DNA of 32,100 nucleotides, taken from a virus. The translations under genes and the position numbers were made by a program. Of this stretch, positions 6,772 through 15,045 are shown piece by piece (position 1 is the first letter of the stretch; every line of letters starts with the position of its first letter). The DNA is taken from positions 1-32,100 of IMG/VR virus record IMGVR_UViG_3300034073_002359. One strand, given 5' to 3'. The notes under the pieces were generated by a model. It was not told the origin of the DNA. It made no database searches and saw only the letters and a program-made list of their open reading frames with translations.

Positions 6772-7371
6772 ATGGCAAAGGTATCGAGCGGCACGCGGAT
6801 AGCAGCCGGGCGTGCCGGTGACGTATCGTTCGCCGCTCCAGGGTTGATGGAGTTTCTGCGTGCCGCATCGCAGGCGATTCCAGACTTCGACAAGGCGATG
6901 CGCAAGGCCGCAGAAGACGTGGCGCAGAAGGTAGTGGACGACGCCAAGAAGAACGCTGCCGCCCAGCCTCCGCACGGCAGGAACAACACTTCGGGCCGTT
7001 CGCAGGCTCAGGTCGTGGTGAACGGGTTGCGTGCCCGGCGTGACCGCATCCCGACCATCAAACTCGATCACAACAAGCTGTATCCGTCAAAGTCACGGAG
7101 CAACCGCAAACGTGGTCGAGGCAGGCTCGGTCCCGGACTGGCATCGGCTGGCATCAAAGGCTTCGACCGCAAGGTCACCTACGGCGACGTGTTCTACGGA
7201 GCCGAGTTCGGCGGTAGGGCACGCAAGACCACGCAACAGTTCCTCCGTCACCGCGGCCGCCAGGGCTACTTCTTCTGGCAGGCCGTCCGAGACAACAAGT
7301 CGTACATCGTTCAGGAATACTCCGATGCCATCGAGCGCGTATTGAAGGAGCTTGCCAAGGGCGCGACGTGA
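6772..7371 (+). CDS. HK97 gp10-like neck/minor structural protein
   Basis: This 199-residue basic protein has the look of gp10-like neck proteins. There is an N-terminal helix (GLMEFLRAASQAIPDFDKAMRKAAEDVAQKV), a Lys/Arg/Ser-rich middle, and a C-terminal region with VFYGAEFGGRARKTTQQF, then GYFFWQAVRDN, and a final helix. The 'Y-G-A-E-F-G' followed by 'F-W-Q-A-V' is typical. In many phages this gene lies between connector and tail terminator; here it follows the tail chaperone. Confidence 0.68.
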   Translation: MAKVSSGTRIAAGRAGDVSFAAPGLMEFLRAASQAIPDFDKAMRKAAEDVAQKVVDDAKKNAAAQPPHGRNNTSGRSQAQVVVNGLRARRDRIPTIKLDHNKLYPSKSRSNRKRGRGRLGPGLASAGIKGFDRKVTYGDVFYGAEFGGRARKTTQQFLRHRGRQGYFFWQAVRDNKSYIVQEYSDAIERVLKELAKGAT

Positions 7372-7380
7372 CGCTAGGGT
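7352..7380 (+). promoter_or_regulatory. Sigma70-like promoter for the primase-like gene
   Basis: TTGCCA (7352-7357), a 17-nt spacer and TAGGGT (7375-7380) precede the ATG at 7399. An AGGAGG (7387-7392) lies between, almost at the predicted transcript start. The promoter lies inside the end of the upstream tail gene, giving the next gene independent expression. Confidence 0.45.
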
Positions 7381-7398
7381 GACCGTAGGAGGCCCGCC

Positions 7399-8115
7399 AT
7401 GCCTACTGAAATCAAGGCAGTCAAGTTCGACGACCTCAAGACCATCCACCCAAAGCAGTTCGCCATCTCGTGGCTCGGGCTGCAATCGTTGCTGACGATC
7501 AGTTTGCCGAACGTCGACAAGACAAAACGCGACCTCTGGTCACCCGTCGAGTACTACCACCTGTCGACCAGAGGCAACCGCAACGTCAAGAACGTGACGT
7601 GTCTCGTCGTCGACATGGACGGCGAATCATTCGACTACGCCAAACTCGATGGGCTCGAGTACCTCGCCTACACCACATGGTCGCATCAGCCCGATGACGA
7701 GCACTGGCACTTGGTGCTGCCGCTCGCCAAACCCGTGCCGGGGCACATGTGGAGCGAGGTGTGGGTGCAGTTGCTTGAGCGTATCAACGTCGTAGGTGAC
7801 CCGCAGACCAAGGACCCTGCCCGCATCTTCTACCGTCCGCAGCATCGCCCTGGTGCGACGCCCGGTTTCAGGCAGCAGCACGGTGCGTTCCTCGATCCGC
7901 AGATACCTGAACGGTTCGTGTCGCGTCACCTCACCAAGTACCGCAACCCGCGGACCATCGAGCAACACAACTCGAGCAACGAACATTGGCGACCCGAATC
8001 GTGGTGGCATGAACCGCAGGATTTGTCACGGTTCAACGGTCTGACTCAACCGCAGATTGCCGCGCAACTGTTGGAGGAGTTCCGGGAACTCCGAAAGTCG
8101 TGGGTTCTTGACTGA
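7399..8115 (+). CDS. Stand-alone archaeo-eukaryotic primase/polymerase-like domain protein
   Basis: This 238-residue protein does not look structural. It carries CLVVDMDG (D72 and D74), then YTTWSH (T93-H96), HWHLVLPLAKPV, and DPARIFYRP (D139-R142). This order matches the AEP (primase-polymerase) domain found at the front of plasmid and phage replication proteins: an hhhDhD strand, a T-x-S-H, an R/H-hhLPL strand and a D-x-A-R-hhYhP segment. No helicase domain is attached. It sits between the gp10-like gene and the tape measure, with its own promoter-like sequence and an AGGAGG site. It could prime DNA, repair, or act as an accessory 'moron'. The domain call rests on motif order only. Confidence 0.55.
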   Translation: MPTEIKAVKFDDLKTIHPKQFAISWLGLQSLLTISLPNVDKTKRDLWSPVEYYHLSTRGNRNVKNVTCLVVDMDGESFDYAKLDGLEYLAYTTWSHQPDDEHWHLVLPLAKPVPGHMWSEVWVQLLERINVVGDPQTKDPARIFYRPQHRPGATPGFRQQHGAFLDPQIPERFVSRHLTKYRNPRTIEQHNSSNEHWRPESWWHEPQDLSRFNGLTQPQIAAQLLEEFRELRKSWVLD

Positions 8116-8116
8116 G

Positions 8117-8122
8117 TAGAAT
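8117..8122 (+). promoter_or_regulatory. TAGAAT -10-like box before the tape measure gene
   Basis: TAGAAT ends 8 nt before the ATG at 8131, and no Shine-Dalgarno sequence is visible. It matches the pattern at 4681 and 12170 and could give a leaderless transcript. No convincing -35 is present at 16-18 nt. Confidence 0.3.
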
Positions 8123-8130
8123 CGGTCGTC

Positions 8131-10923
8131 ATGGCCGTCACACGCGAGTTCGTCGTCAAGCTTCTCGCCGATTCCAAGGGTTTGATTTCCGACTTCCAGG
8201 CGGTGCGCGGCGAAACCGAAAAGACGTTCGGCGTCGCCAACGAAAAACTCTTGAAGATGATGCCCACCTTCAAGTTGATGACGACCGCCGCCGCGGGCGT
8301 GTTCGGCGGTCTGGTCGCCGGGGCGGGATTGGCGGTCAAGGCTGCGGCGGAGAACGAATCCGCACAGAATCGCCTGCGACAAATCCTGCTCACCACTGGT
8401 AAGGCAACCAGCGAACAAGTCGACGCACTCAACGCCCAAGCCGACGCGCTCGAGCAGGTCGGCGTCGTCGCAGGTGGCAACATCACCGTCCTGCAATCAC
8501 AACTTGCCACGTTTGACCTGCAGGCAGCCACGATCGAGAAACTGACCCCGGCAATCGTCGACTATGTCGTCGCCGAGAAAGGCGCGTCGGCGACCGCAGA
8601 AGATTTCAAGTCGGCAACCAACGGTCTCGCCCAGGCGTTGAACGGCCAGTTCGGTGCATTGACCCGCGTCGGCTTCACACTCGATGACGTCACCAAGGAC
8701 CTGATTTCCAACGGCACCGAAGCCGAACGTGCCGCAGCCCTCGTCGGCGTACTCAACTCCACCTACGGCGGATTCAACGCCTCGCTACGCAACACCACCG
8801 AAGGACAACTGCAGGCGTTCCGCAACTCCCTCGGCAAACTGCAGGAAGACCTCGGCAAGATTCTGCTGCCGCTGTTCAGCACTTTCGCCCAGGTATTGGC
8901 GTCGGTGGCGAACGTCTTGGCGCAGAACTCGACGACGGTCGGCATCTTCCTCGGGGCTCTCGGTCTGCTCTCGGCGGCAATCCTCGCCCTGGCCGGATAC
9001 CTGAAGATTGCCGCATTCCAGAAGCGGTTGATGAACGACGAGTTCCTCAAAGGCATCCTGACGATGAAGAACGCCGAAGGTCAGATGACCAAACTCGGCG
9101 TCGCAGTCCAAAGCCTCGGCAAAGGATTCGCGGTACTTGCCGCAGCACAAGGCATCTTTACGGTCCTCAATGAAGTCACCAATGCCTCGGGCAAGGTTGA
9201 GGACGCAGTCAAGAGAACCACGGTCGCCATCAACCAGTTCCGCAAGGCTGGTGAGGAAGACCCGAAGGCGGTCGTCGAGCAGTTCGCTGCGGCAGCCAGG
9301 GCGATTCAGGATCAGTTCCGTCTGAAGGACGTCATCCAAGAGTTCGGTCGTGATTTCCAGTTCGTGATGGATGGCAACAAGGTCACGATTGAGGCGGCCG
9401 ATGAGGCGTTCCGTGCGTTCCTCGACCAAGACCCGCAGAAGGCGGCGGCAATCGTCACCGCACTCGAGAAACAACTTGCGGTCACCGATCCGACGAGCCG
9501 GGCATACCAAGACTTGAAGGACGCCATCGACCGTTATCGCGGGGCAGTCAACCTGACCATCGCTTCACAGGAGACGTTGAATGAAAATCTGAACAAGACG
9601 TCGTTTTTCTCGTTCAAGAACACCGGTGCCTTGGCGGACATCAAGGTTGCGCACAACAACGAGGCACGTGCACGACTCGCTTCGGCTGACGCAATCGACA
9701 AATGGAACTCCAACATCGACAAGTTGACGAAGAAGTCTGGTGCAGCCAAGTCGGCAATCGACGTGCTTCGGGAAGCCAAGGAGAAAGTGAAATCTGCGAC
9801 GCAGTCGTTGGCGGATGCCCAGATACGCGAACGCAACTCGCAGGAATCGTTGACCGATGCCACCAAGCGGATGCAACTCGCCGACGAAGGTGTGACCCAA
9901 GCCAAGGAACGTCTGGCTCAGGCGATTCGCGGCTACGGTAAGGATTCGAGGGAAGGTGTGTTGGCAACACGTGCCCTGGCTTCGGCGCAGCGTGACGTGC
10001 AGCGTGCCAACACGGCGGTCAGCGACGCATTGTCGCGGGTGACCGAGGCGGAGAAGCGTCTGGCGGATTTGCGTGCATTGAAGGCCGACCCTGAGAAGGT
10101 GACCGACGCCGAGTTTGGTCTAGAGAAATCGAAGCTCAATGTCGAGGAGGCGACGCTGCGTGTCAGCGAAGCGGAGAAGGAACTTGCCGAAACGTTGAAG
10201 GACCCGGAGGCTTCGCCGATTGAGAAGCGTCGGGCGGAGTTGGCGTTGGCTGCGGCGAAGTTCGGGTTGCGTGACGCGATTCGTGACGTCGGTGAATCCG
10301 AACGCGAGTTGATCGCGGTTCGTGCCACCGGGGCGACCGCGGAGCAGTTGGCTGAGGCTGAACGCGATTTGCAGGATGCCAAGACCGCGGTGCAGGATGC
10401 CATCGACCGTCAGACGTTGGCGGTGGAGAAGTTGAACGAGCAGAACGAGGAGTATCGCAAGATCGTGGAGGGTATCCGTGAGACGGATGCCGAATACGTG
10501 AAGTTGTCGGCCGACATCGTGAAGGCAGAAGAGGACCAGGCTTCCGCGGCACGTTCGTTGCGTGACCAGCGGGAGGCTGCAGCCAAGGCGACCGATGCGT
10601 TGCGTGAAGCCGAAGAGCAGCTGCGTCTGAGCCGCAAGGAGCAGCGTGTGGCTGCGTCTGGTGTGCCTGGGCGTGCGTTCGGTGGCCCGGTAATCGGTGG
10701 CCGCCCGTACATGGTTGGTGAGCGTGGACCCGAGTTGTTCGTGCCGTCGTCAACCGGGACCATCATCCCGAACAATCGGGTCGGTGGCGGCGGTGTGGTC
10801 GTGAACGTGACGGTGAATGCAGGTATGGGTACGTCTGGTTCGCAGGTCGGGCAGGAGATCGTGGACGTGTTGCGTCAATACACGCGGGTGTCGGGGCCTC
10901 TGTCGCAGTACGTGGCGGTGTAG
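8131..10923 (+). CDS. Tape measure protein
   Basis: This 930-residue protein sets tail length and is ejected during DNA entry. Its opening (TREFVVKLLADSKGLISDF) and the hydrophobic segment near residues 50-75 are typical. The middle contains a second hydrophobic stretch (TVGIFLGALGLLSAAILALAGYL, about residues 270-292). Residues ~545-840 are long charged heptad repeats (coiled coil, rich in AEK/ADA). The C-terminus has FGGPVIGGRPYMVGERGPELF, a phrase common at the end of actinobacteriophage tape measures. At about 0.15 nm per residue the tail would be roughly 140 nm; that length is an inference from general scaling. It is the longest gene in the window. Confidence 0.93.
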   Translation: MAVTREFVVKLLADSKGLISDFQAVRGETEKTFGVANEKLLKMMPTFKLMTTAAAGVFGGLVAGAGLAVKAAAENESAQNRLRQILLTTGKATSEQVDALNAQADALEQVGVVAGGNITVLQSQLATFDLQAATIEKLTPAIVDYVVAEKGASATAEDFKSATNGLAQALNGQFGALTRVGFTLDDVTKDLISNGTEAERAAALVGVLNSTYGGFNASLRNTTEGQLQAFRNSLGKLQEDLGKILLPLFSTFAQVLASVANVLAQNSTTVGIFLGALGLLSAAILALAGYLKIAAFQKRLMNDEFLKGILTMKNAEGQMTKLGVAVQSLGKGFAVLAAAQGIFTVLNEVTNASGKVEDAVKRTTVAINQFRKAGEEDPKAVVEQFAAAARAIQDQFRLKDVIQEFGRDFQFVMDGNKVTIEAADEAFRAFLDQDPQKAAAIVTALEKQLAVTDPTSRAYQDLKDAIDRYRGAVNLTIASQETLNENLNKTSFFSFKNTGALADIKVAHNNEARARLASADAIDKWNSNIDKLTKKSGAAKSAIDVLREAKEKVKSATQSLADAQIRERNSQESLTDATKRMQLADEGVTQAKERLAQAIRGYGKDSREGVLATRALASAQRDVQRANTAVSDALSRVTEAEKRLADLRALKADPEKVTDAEFGLEKSKLNVEEATLRVSEAEKELAETLKDPEASPIEKRRAELALAAAKFGLRDAIRDVGESERELIAVRATGATAEQLAEAERDLQDAKTAVQDAIDRQTLAVEKLNEQNEEYRKIVEGIRETDAEYVKLSADIVKAEEDQASAARSLRDQREAAAKATDALREAEEQLRLSRKEQRVAASGVPGRAFGGPVIGGRPYMVGERGPELFVPSSTGTIIPNNRVGGGGVVVNVTVNAGMGTSGSQVGQEIVDVLRQYTRVSGPLSQYVAV

Positions 10924-10926
10924 CCG

Positions 10927-12177
10927 ATGGCCAAGACCGCCAAGTGGGGCCAAACCTACAAGGTGCTGCTGGACACCGGGCTGCTGCAGAACGAGTTTCA
11001 ACTCGACTCCTCGCAGCTCGACGGCACGAACGTGCTGGACGGGACTGTGGATTTCGCTGACGTCACCGAGTACGTGCTGTCGGTCAGCATTCGTCGCGGG
11101 CGACCGGACCAGTTGTCGCAAATGCCCGTCGGTCAAGCCAGCCTCGTGCTCGACGACCAGGCATCACAACGCTCCTTCGACCCGTCCAACACGGCGTCGC
11201 CCTATGTCGAATCGGGGTACGGCATCGCACCGATGCGCTACGCCCAAATCTACGGTGGCACCGCAGGTGACGAGCCGCTCTTCGTCGGCCGTGTGCAGGA
11301 CTTGGACATCGAGTACGAGCAGCCGAAGATTTCCCGTGCCGTCATCTCGCTAGTAGACGACCTCGCGCAGCTCGCACGCACCAACCTCAAAGCCTTCAAC
11401 CCGTCCAGCCAGTTGACCTCCGCCCGGGTGTCGGCAATCCTCGACCGGCCCGAAGTCTCCTACTCGACCGCGACCCGCAGCATCACGACCGGCAACTTCA
11501 CGTGCGGCACCGTCGCCTACGACGACAACGACAACGTCAAAGCCGCCATCGACGCGGTCGTCATCGCCGAAGACGGCCGCTTCTTTGTGTCTCGTGGTGG
11601 CACGGCGACGTTCCAGCCGACCGTCGATTTCACATTCGGCACCGCAACCTTGAGTTTCGGAGACGCAGGCGGAACCGCCATCCCATACCAGGCGTTGTCC
11701 GTCGGCTACGGAGTCGAAACCCTCTACAACAACATCCAAATCGGTGTGCAAGGTCTCGCTCTGGCGACCGCATCCGATTCGACATCACAATCCGAGTTCG
11801 GCATCCAAACCTTGAGCCTCAACGACGTGCCATTGAACGACCTCGCAGCAGGCACCACGCTCGCCCAGAACCTGCGCGACAAATACAAAGACCCGGTATT
11901 CCGCTTCAACGAAATCAGCATCGTGCTCAACGGGCTGTCGGCCGCGAACGCCCAAGCCGTCTCCACGCTCGAGATAGGCGACCTGGTGTCGGTGACCAAG
12001 AGTTTCACCGTCGGCTCACCCACCACCGTCCAGAAGACGATGTACGTGGAGCAGATCACCCACAACATCACACCCAACAGCCACACCATGACCCTCGGTC
12101 TCGGCCAGGCTCAACTGCTCACCTTGTTCATCCTCGATACTTCTGCTCTTGACGACACCGACGTTGGGCTAGGATAA
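10927..12177 (+). CDS. Minor tail protein
   Basis: This 416-residue protein lies directly after the tape measure, where distal tail/baseplate genes sit. It has an N-terminal LDSSQLDGTNVLDG motif, then VLSVSIRRGRPDQLSQMPVGQASLVLDD and FDPSNTASPY. These resemble a beta-rich minor tail family in which ribbon-like strands are followed by PMRYAQIYG. A long Ser/Thr/Asn-rich beta region follows. The last residues (FILDTSALDDTDVGLG) match the N-terminus of the protein at 29955. Probably part of the tail tip. It starts 3 nt after the tape measure stop. Confidence 0.72.
   Translation: MAKTAKWGQTYKVLLDTGLLQNEFQLDSSQLDGTNVLDGTVDFADVTEYVLSVSIRRGRPDQLSQMPVGQASLVLDDQASQRSFDPSNTASPYVESGYGIAPMRYAQIYGGTAGDEPLFVGRVQDLDIEYEQPKISRAVISLVDDLAQLARTNLKAFNPSSQLTSARVSAILDRPEVSYSTATRSITTGNFTCGTVAYDDNDNVKAAIDAVVIAEDGRFFVSRGGTATFQPTVDFTFGTATLSFGDAGGTAIPYQALSVGYGVETLYNNIQIGVQGLALATASDSTSQSEFGIQTLSLNDVPLNDLAAGTTLAQNLRDKYKDPVFRFNEISIVLNGLSAANAQAVSTLEIGDLVSVTKSFTVGSPTTVQKTMYVEQITHNITPNSHTMTLGLGQAQLLTLFILDTSALDDTDVGLG
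12149..12175 (+). promoter_or_regulatory. Possible promoter for the fibre gene
   Basis: TTGACG (12149-12154), a 15-nt spacer and TAGGAT (12170-12175) precede the ATG at 12186 by 10 nt. The spacer is short and the sequence is also coding, so this is tentative. No good ribosome-binding site precedes the ATG. Confidence 0.35.
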
Positions 12178-12185
12178 GCACCCGT

Positions 12186-13355
12186 ATGGCCAAGCAAACG
12201 TTTTCAAGTGGGCAGACGCTGACCAGTCAGCAAATGAACGACCTTCAGGCGAACGACTACAACCTGTCGGTCACCACGCAGACCGCGAACTACACGCTTG
12301 TGGCCGCCGACAAAGGCACACGCGAAGTGATGAACATGGGTTCCGCTGGAACCGTCACCATCCCGAACTCGACGTTCAACGCCGGTGACGCAGTGTGGGT
12401 TCACTCGATCGGTTCGGGCACGATCAGCCTGGTCGCTGGTACGGGTCTGACTCTGAACTCTTCGGCTGGTACGGCACCGACATTGGCGCAATGGGAGGGC
12501 GGAGTCGTTTATTTCACCAGCGCGTCAGCAGCAATCTTTTTTCGCGGTGGCGGCGGCAACCTTGTAGAAGTTGAATACGTCGTAGTCGCTGGTGGTGGCG
12601 GCGGTCAGTCGAATGCGCAAGGCAACGGTGGTGGTGCTGGTGGCTTTCGCACGAATGTCACTGGTGCTACTTCTGGTGGCGGTGCTTCGGCAGAAGCGAA
12701 GTATTACGCAGTCAAAGGAACTGCCTACACGGTGACTGTCGGTGGTGGTGGTGCGGCGGCTACTTCTGGTTCAGTATCGGTATTCGGTCAGATTACTTCT
12801 GTCGGCGGTGGCGGTGGCAGTCAAGGGTCTGGCGCAGGGAACTTCGGTGGCTCAGGTGCTGGTGGTGTGGGGTCTGGCATTGGTACGGAAGGTACTGGTA
12901 TCACGGGTCAGGGATACGCAGGTGGCAATGCGGCGGCAGGTGCAGGTACAGGCAACGAAAGTCACGGTGGCGGTGGCGGTGCTGGTGCGGCGGCGGCATC
13001 TATCAACGCATCATCAAGCACAGGTGGCAACGGCGGCAACGGTCAAAGCACAAGCATCACAGGCTCATCAGCAACTTACGCTGGTGGCGGCGCAGGTGGT
13101 TCACGCTTCGCAACATCAACCGCTACGGGTGGCACGGGCGGCGGTGGCAATGCTGGTAGCGCAGGTTCTACGAATACTGGTGGTGGCGGCTCAGGCGGTC
13201 ACGCAACATCAACATCAGGCAAGGCTGGCGGCTCAGGCATCGTCATCGTGAGAAGTACCACACCTGCCGCATCAACGACAGGAAGCCCAACGTCAAGCAC
13301 GACGGGTGCTTACACCGTTTACACATTCACCGGCAATGGAAGCATCACCTGGTAG
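12186..13355 (+). CDS. Glycine-rich tail fibre / receptor-binding protein
   Basis: The 389-residue protein has an N-terminal beta domain (~120 residues, VTTQTANYTLVAADKGTREV style). A transition VEVEYVVVAGGGGG then leads into ~220 residues dominated by Gly with Ser, Ala, Thr and Asn. The end is SGIVIVRSTTPA... and AYTVYTFTGNGSITW. The 'YVVVAGGGGG ... GIVIVR' frame is the signature of glycine-rich phage fibre domains, thought to form polyglycine-II-like bundles that expose variable loops to receptors. The variable loops would set host specificity. Position after the minor tail gene agrees. Confidence 0.8.
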   Translation: MAKQTFSSGQTLTSQQMNDLQANDYNLSVTTQTANYTLVAADKGTREVMNMGSAGTVTIPNSTFNAGDAVWVHSIGSGTISLVAGTGLTLNSSAGTAPTLAQWEGGVVYFTSASAAIFFRGGGGNLVEVEYVVVAGGGGGQSNAQGNGGGAGGFRTNVTGATSGGGASAEAKYYAVKGTAYTVTVGGGGAAATSGSVSVFGQITSVGGGGGSQGSGAGNFGGSGAGGVGSGIGTEGTGITGQGYAGGNAAAGAGTGNESHGGGGGAGAAAASINASSSTGGNGGNGQSTSITGSSATYAGGGAGGSRFATSTATGGTGGGGNAGSAGSTNTGGGGSGGHATSTSGKAGGSGIVIVRSTTPAASTTGSPTSSTTGAYTVYTFTGNGSITW

Positions 13356-13362
13356 GTATCTA

Positions 13363-13620
13363 ATGGCACACTTTGCACGCATTGAAAATGGGATTGTCCA
13401 AGAAGTCAACGTAATCAACAATGCTGATTGTGGCGGCGGCGACTTCCCTGAGAGTGAACCCGTCGGTCAAGCATTCATCGCTTCGCTAGGTCTCGCAGGC
13501 CAATGGTTGCAGTGCTCCTACCACGGCAACTTTCGGGCCGCGTATCCCGGCATCGGCTGGACATACGATTCGGATACCGACACATTCATCGCACCGCCTG
13601 TAGAAGTGGATGAAGCGTAG
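13363..13620 (+). CDS. Small fibre-associated protein, cyanophage-type domain (85 aa)
   Basis: The protein reads MAHFARIENGIVQEVNVINN, then FPESEPVGQAFIASLGL, and SYHGNFRAAYPGIGWTYD. This is a domain I recognise from many cyanophage and other aquatic phage proteins, often as a C-terminal extension of fibres or as a small stand-alone protein. The ATG at 13363 is preferred over longer in-frame starts that overlap the fibre gene. Role unknown; placement beside the fibre suggests a tip, an adaptor or an assembly chaperone. Confidence 0.72.
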   Translation: MAHFARIENGIVQEVNVINNADCGGGDFPESEPVGQAFIASLGLAGQWLQCSYHGNFRAAYPGIGWTYDSDTDTFIAPPVEVDEA

Positions 13621-13849
13621 AGCCTTCGCAGCTCTACCCGCCCTGCTCATCGTCCTGTTCGCATCCCAGGCGAACGCTCAACCGCTCGAATGCCGCGAGG
13701 TAGAACTCGACGCACGATACGGCACGGCTTACGAATGCAAGGCGTCGTGGCTTCCTGACGGGTCACGCATAACCGAAGAACAACGCAAGACCGTCAACGC
13801 AATCGTGTTGTTGACGGTGGTCGCCCCGGTGACCAGGAGACGACAATGA
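13610..13849 (+). CDS. Small exported protein with signal peptide (79 aa)
   Basis: The N-terminus (MKRRAFAALPALLIVLFASQANA) is a textbook signal peptide with cleavage likely after ANA. The mature part (~56 residues) has two cysteines (LECRE and YECKA) that could form a disulfide, and a Lys/Arg-rich tail. It overlaps the previous gene by 11 bp and the next by 4. It opens the lysis region and might act outside the membrane, for example in lysis or superinfection exclusion. No known family recognised. Confidence 0.6.
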   Translation: MKRRAFAALPALLIVLFASQANAQPLECREVELDARYGTAYECKASWLPDGSRITEEQRKTVNAIVLLTVVAPVTRRRQ

Positions 13850-14016
13850 AATGGCGTGAGTATCTGATTGAGAACGTGTGGACGTGGGCAGGCACCGCAA
13901 TGGTGCTCCTCACCCTCACCGGGTCGACTCTCTATCAGGCTTCTCTGGTCACGCTCATCGTCGTTTCGGTACACTTGTGGCTGACCATACGAGGAGAGAA
14001 CAGTGACGACACCTGA
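13846..14016 (+). CDS. Small membrane protein, holin candidate (56 aa)
   Basis: The frame begins at the ATG of an ATGA overlap and encodes MKWREYLIENVWTWAG followed by about 35 mostly hydrophobic residues that could form two closely spaced membrane helices. A short charged tail (IRGENSDDT) ends it. It overlaps the next gene by 14 bp. Two helices and immediate proximity to the endolysin make it a holin or holin-partner candidate, but no specific family is recognised. Confidence 0.5.
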   Translation: MKWREYLIENVWTWAGTAMVLLTLTGSTLYQASLVTLIVVSVHLWLTIRGENSDDT

Positions 14017-14281
14017 AGTGAACATCAAATCCAACGCAACCATCGCCAAAGCCCTCGACCTCGGCCAGCGGCTCTTCTCCCTCTTCCTCGCCAACGCACT
14101 CCCAGCGATCGCCGGTGGTGCCGTGATTGGTGTCAGTGTCGCCAAGGCGGCGATTCTGTCGGGCATCATGGCGTGCGTGCAGGTCATCCAGAAACTCGCT
14201 GCCGCTTCGGTCGACGGAGACTTGACGGCGGATGAAATCAAGGAAGCGTTCGGCAACGGCAAAACGGTCAAGAAGAAGTAA
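14003..14281 (+). CDS. Holin-like membrane protein (92 aa)
   Basis: A GTG start at 14003 has GAGGAG upstream. Residues ~27-62 (LFLANALPAIAGGAVIGVSVAKAA...) are hydrophobic, enough for one or two membrane helices. The rest is a short region with DGDLTADEIKEAFG, which looks like an acidic helix-loop-helix, and a Lys-rich tail. Small proteins of this design directly before the endolysin are often annotated as phage holins. Lysis role is inferred from position. Confidence 0.5.
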   Translation: MTTPEVNIKSNATIAKALDLGQRLFSLFLANALPAIAGGAVIGVSVAKAAILSGIMACVQVIQKLAAASVDGDLTADEIKEAFGNGKTVKKK

Positions 14282-14285
14282 GGCG

Positions 14286-14795
14286 ATGACTCGCCCGTAC
14301 ACCGGCACCAAGGATGGTGCTGCCAACGGCAAGCGTGCCGGGCTCGAGCAGTTCGTCCGCGAAGTCGCGGCCCTCTCGGACGGTGCGCTCTGGAACAACG
14401 GCACCTGGGTGGTGCGCAACATGCGCGGCAAGGAATCGTTGAGCGTGCACGCCACCGGGCGTGCAGTCGACCTGTCGTACCGCAAGGTCGGCAAACTCGG
14501 CAAGGCTGACGGCCGCAAGCATGCATTGCAGACGCTCGACATCCTGCTCGCCAACTGGCGGTATCTGCACATCGAATGCGTGCTCGACTACTTCCCGCAG
14601 CCGCACGGCAGAGGATGGCGTTGTGACCGTGCAGCCTGGCAGGACTACACGTCGAAGGCGATCACCGGGGCACCCGGCGGCGACTGGCTACACATCGAGA
14701 TAGGACCGAAGTTCGCCGACAACGCCGAAGAATACAAGACCCGCTTCGCCCACATCCGCAACGGCACCGTCCCACCACCGAAGACCGATGCTTGA
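14286..14795 (+). CDS. Endolysin, M15-type peptidase (VanY/L-Ala-D-Glu-like)
   Basis: This 169-residue enzyme is predicted to cut peptide bonds in peptidoglycan. The zinc site is visible: H55 and D62 in SVHATGRAVDLS, and H136 in DWLHIEI, with D133 at the position of the usual catalytic acid. These match the M15 peptidase pattern (S-x-H-x-x-G-x-A-x-D ... W-x-H). No separate cell-wall-binding domain is evident. The ATG at 14286 is chosen because the longer in-frame start lies inside the upstream gene and adds an unlikely Arg/Lys-rich stretch. No signal peptide, so it needs a holin. Confidence 0.75.
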   Translation: MTRPYTGTKDGAANGKRAGLEQFVREVAALSDGALWNNGTWVVRNMRGKESLSVHATGRAVDLSYRKVGKLGKADGRKHALQTLDILLANWRYLHIECVLDYFPQPHGRGWRCDRAAWQDYTSKAITGAPGGDWLHIEIGPKFADNAEEYKTRFAHIRNGTVPPPKTDA

Positions 14796-15045
14796 CCAAG
14801 GCTGGGCCCTCGTCATCTCCGCGGTCGTCGCGGCGGTAGGTACCGTCATCGTGACCCTGCTCAGCATGTTCCGTAAGGAGAACCGTCGGGACCACGGGGC
14901 GGTCATGGATGCCCTCGACCGGGTATCCACCACGGTCCAGCGGGTCGAGGGTAAGGTGGATTCACACCTCGAGTGGCACATAAAGGAGACAGGGAATGGG
15001 AGAGTTGTTCGACGCAATAAGGTCGGAGGCCGCAAAGCGTCCTAA
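14788..15045 (+). CDS. Membrane protein with C-terminal coiled coil (85 aa)
   Basis: The start overlaps the endolysin stop by 8 bp. Residues ~6-27 form one membrane helix (ALVISAVVAAVGTVIVTLLSMF). A charged helical segment follows (VMDALDRVSTTVQRVEGKVDSHLEWH). This layout resembles small lysis accessory proteins of the XhlA type, though with the membrane helix at the N-terminus. It could be a second holin component. Confidence 0.55.
   Translation: MLDQGWALVISAVVAAVGTVIVTLLSMFRKENRRDHGAVMDALDRVSTTVQRVEGKVDSHLEWHIKETGNGRVVRRNKVGGRKAS

Noticed and set aside
6097-7071. Minus-strand open frame of 324 codons across tail tube, chaperone and gp10-like genes
   Set aside because: It crosses three well-supported + strand genes, has no recognisable domain and shows shadow composition.
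12742-13251. A 169-codon alternative frame and apparent tandem repeats in the glycine-rich fibre gene
   Set aside because: The alternative frame is a Val/Ala/Gln shadow of Gly codons. The repeats are degenerate GGT/GGC runs without a fixed unit, so neither a CRISPR array nor a satellite.
14232-14285. Longer in-frame start for the endolysin
   Set aside because: It would add 18 Lys/Arg/Ser-rich residues read inside the upstream gene, and the ATG at 14286 sits right after that gene's stop.
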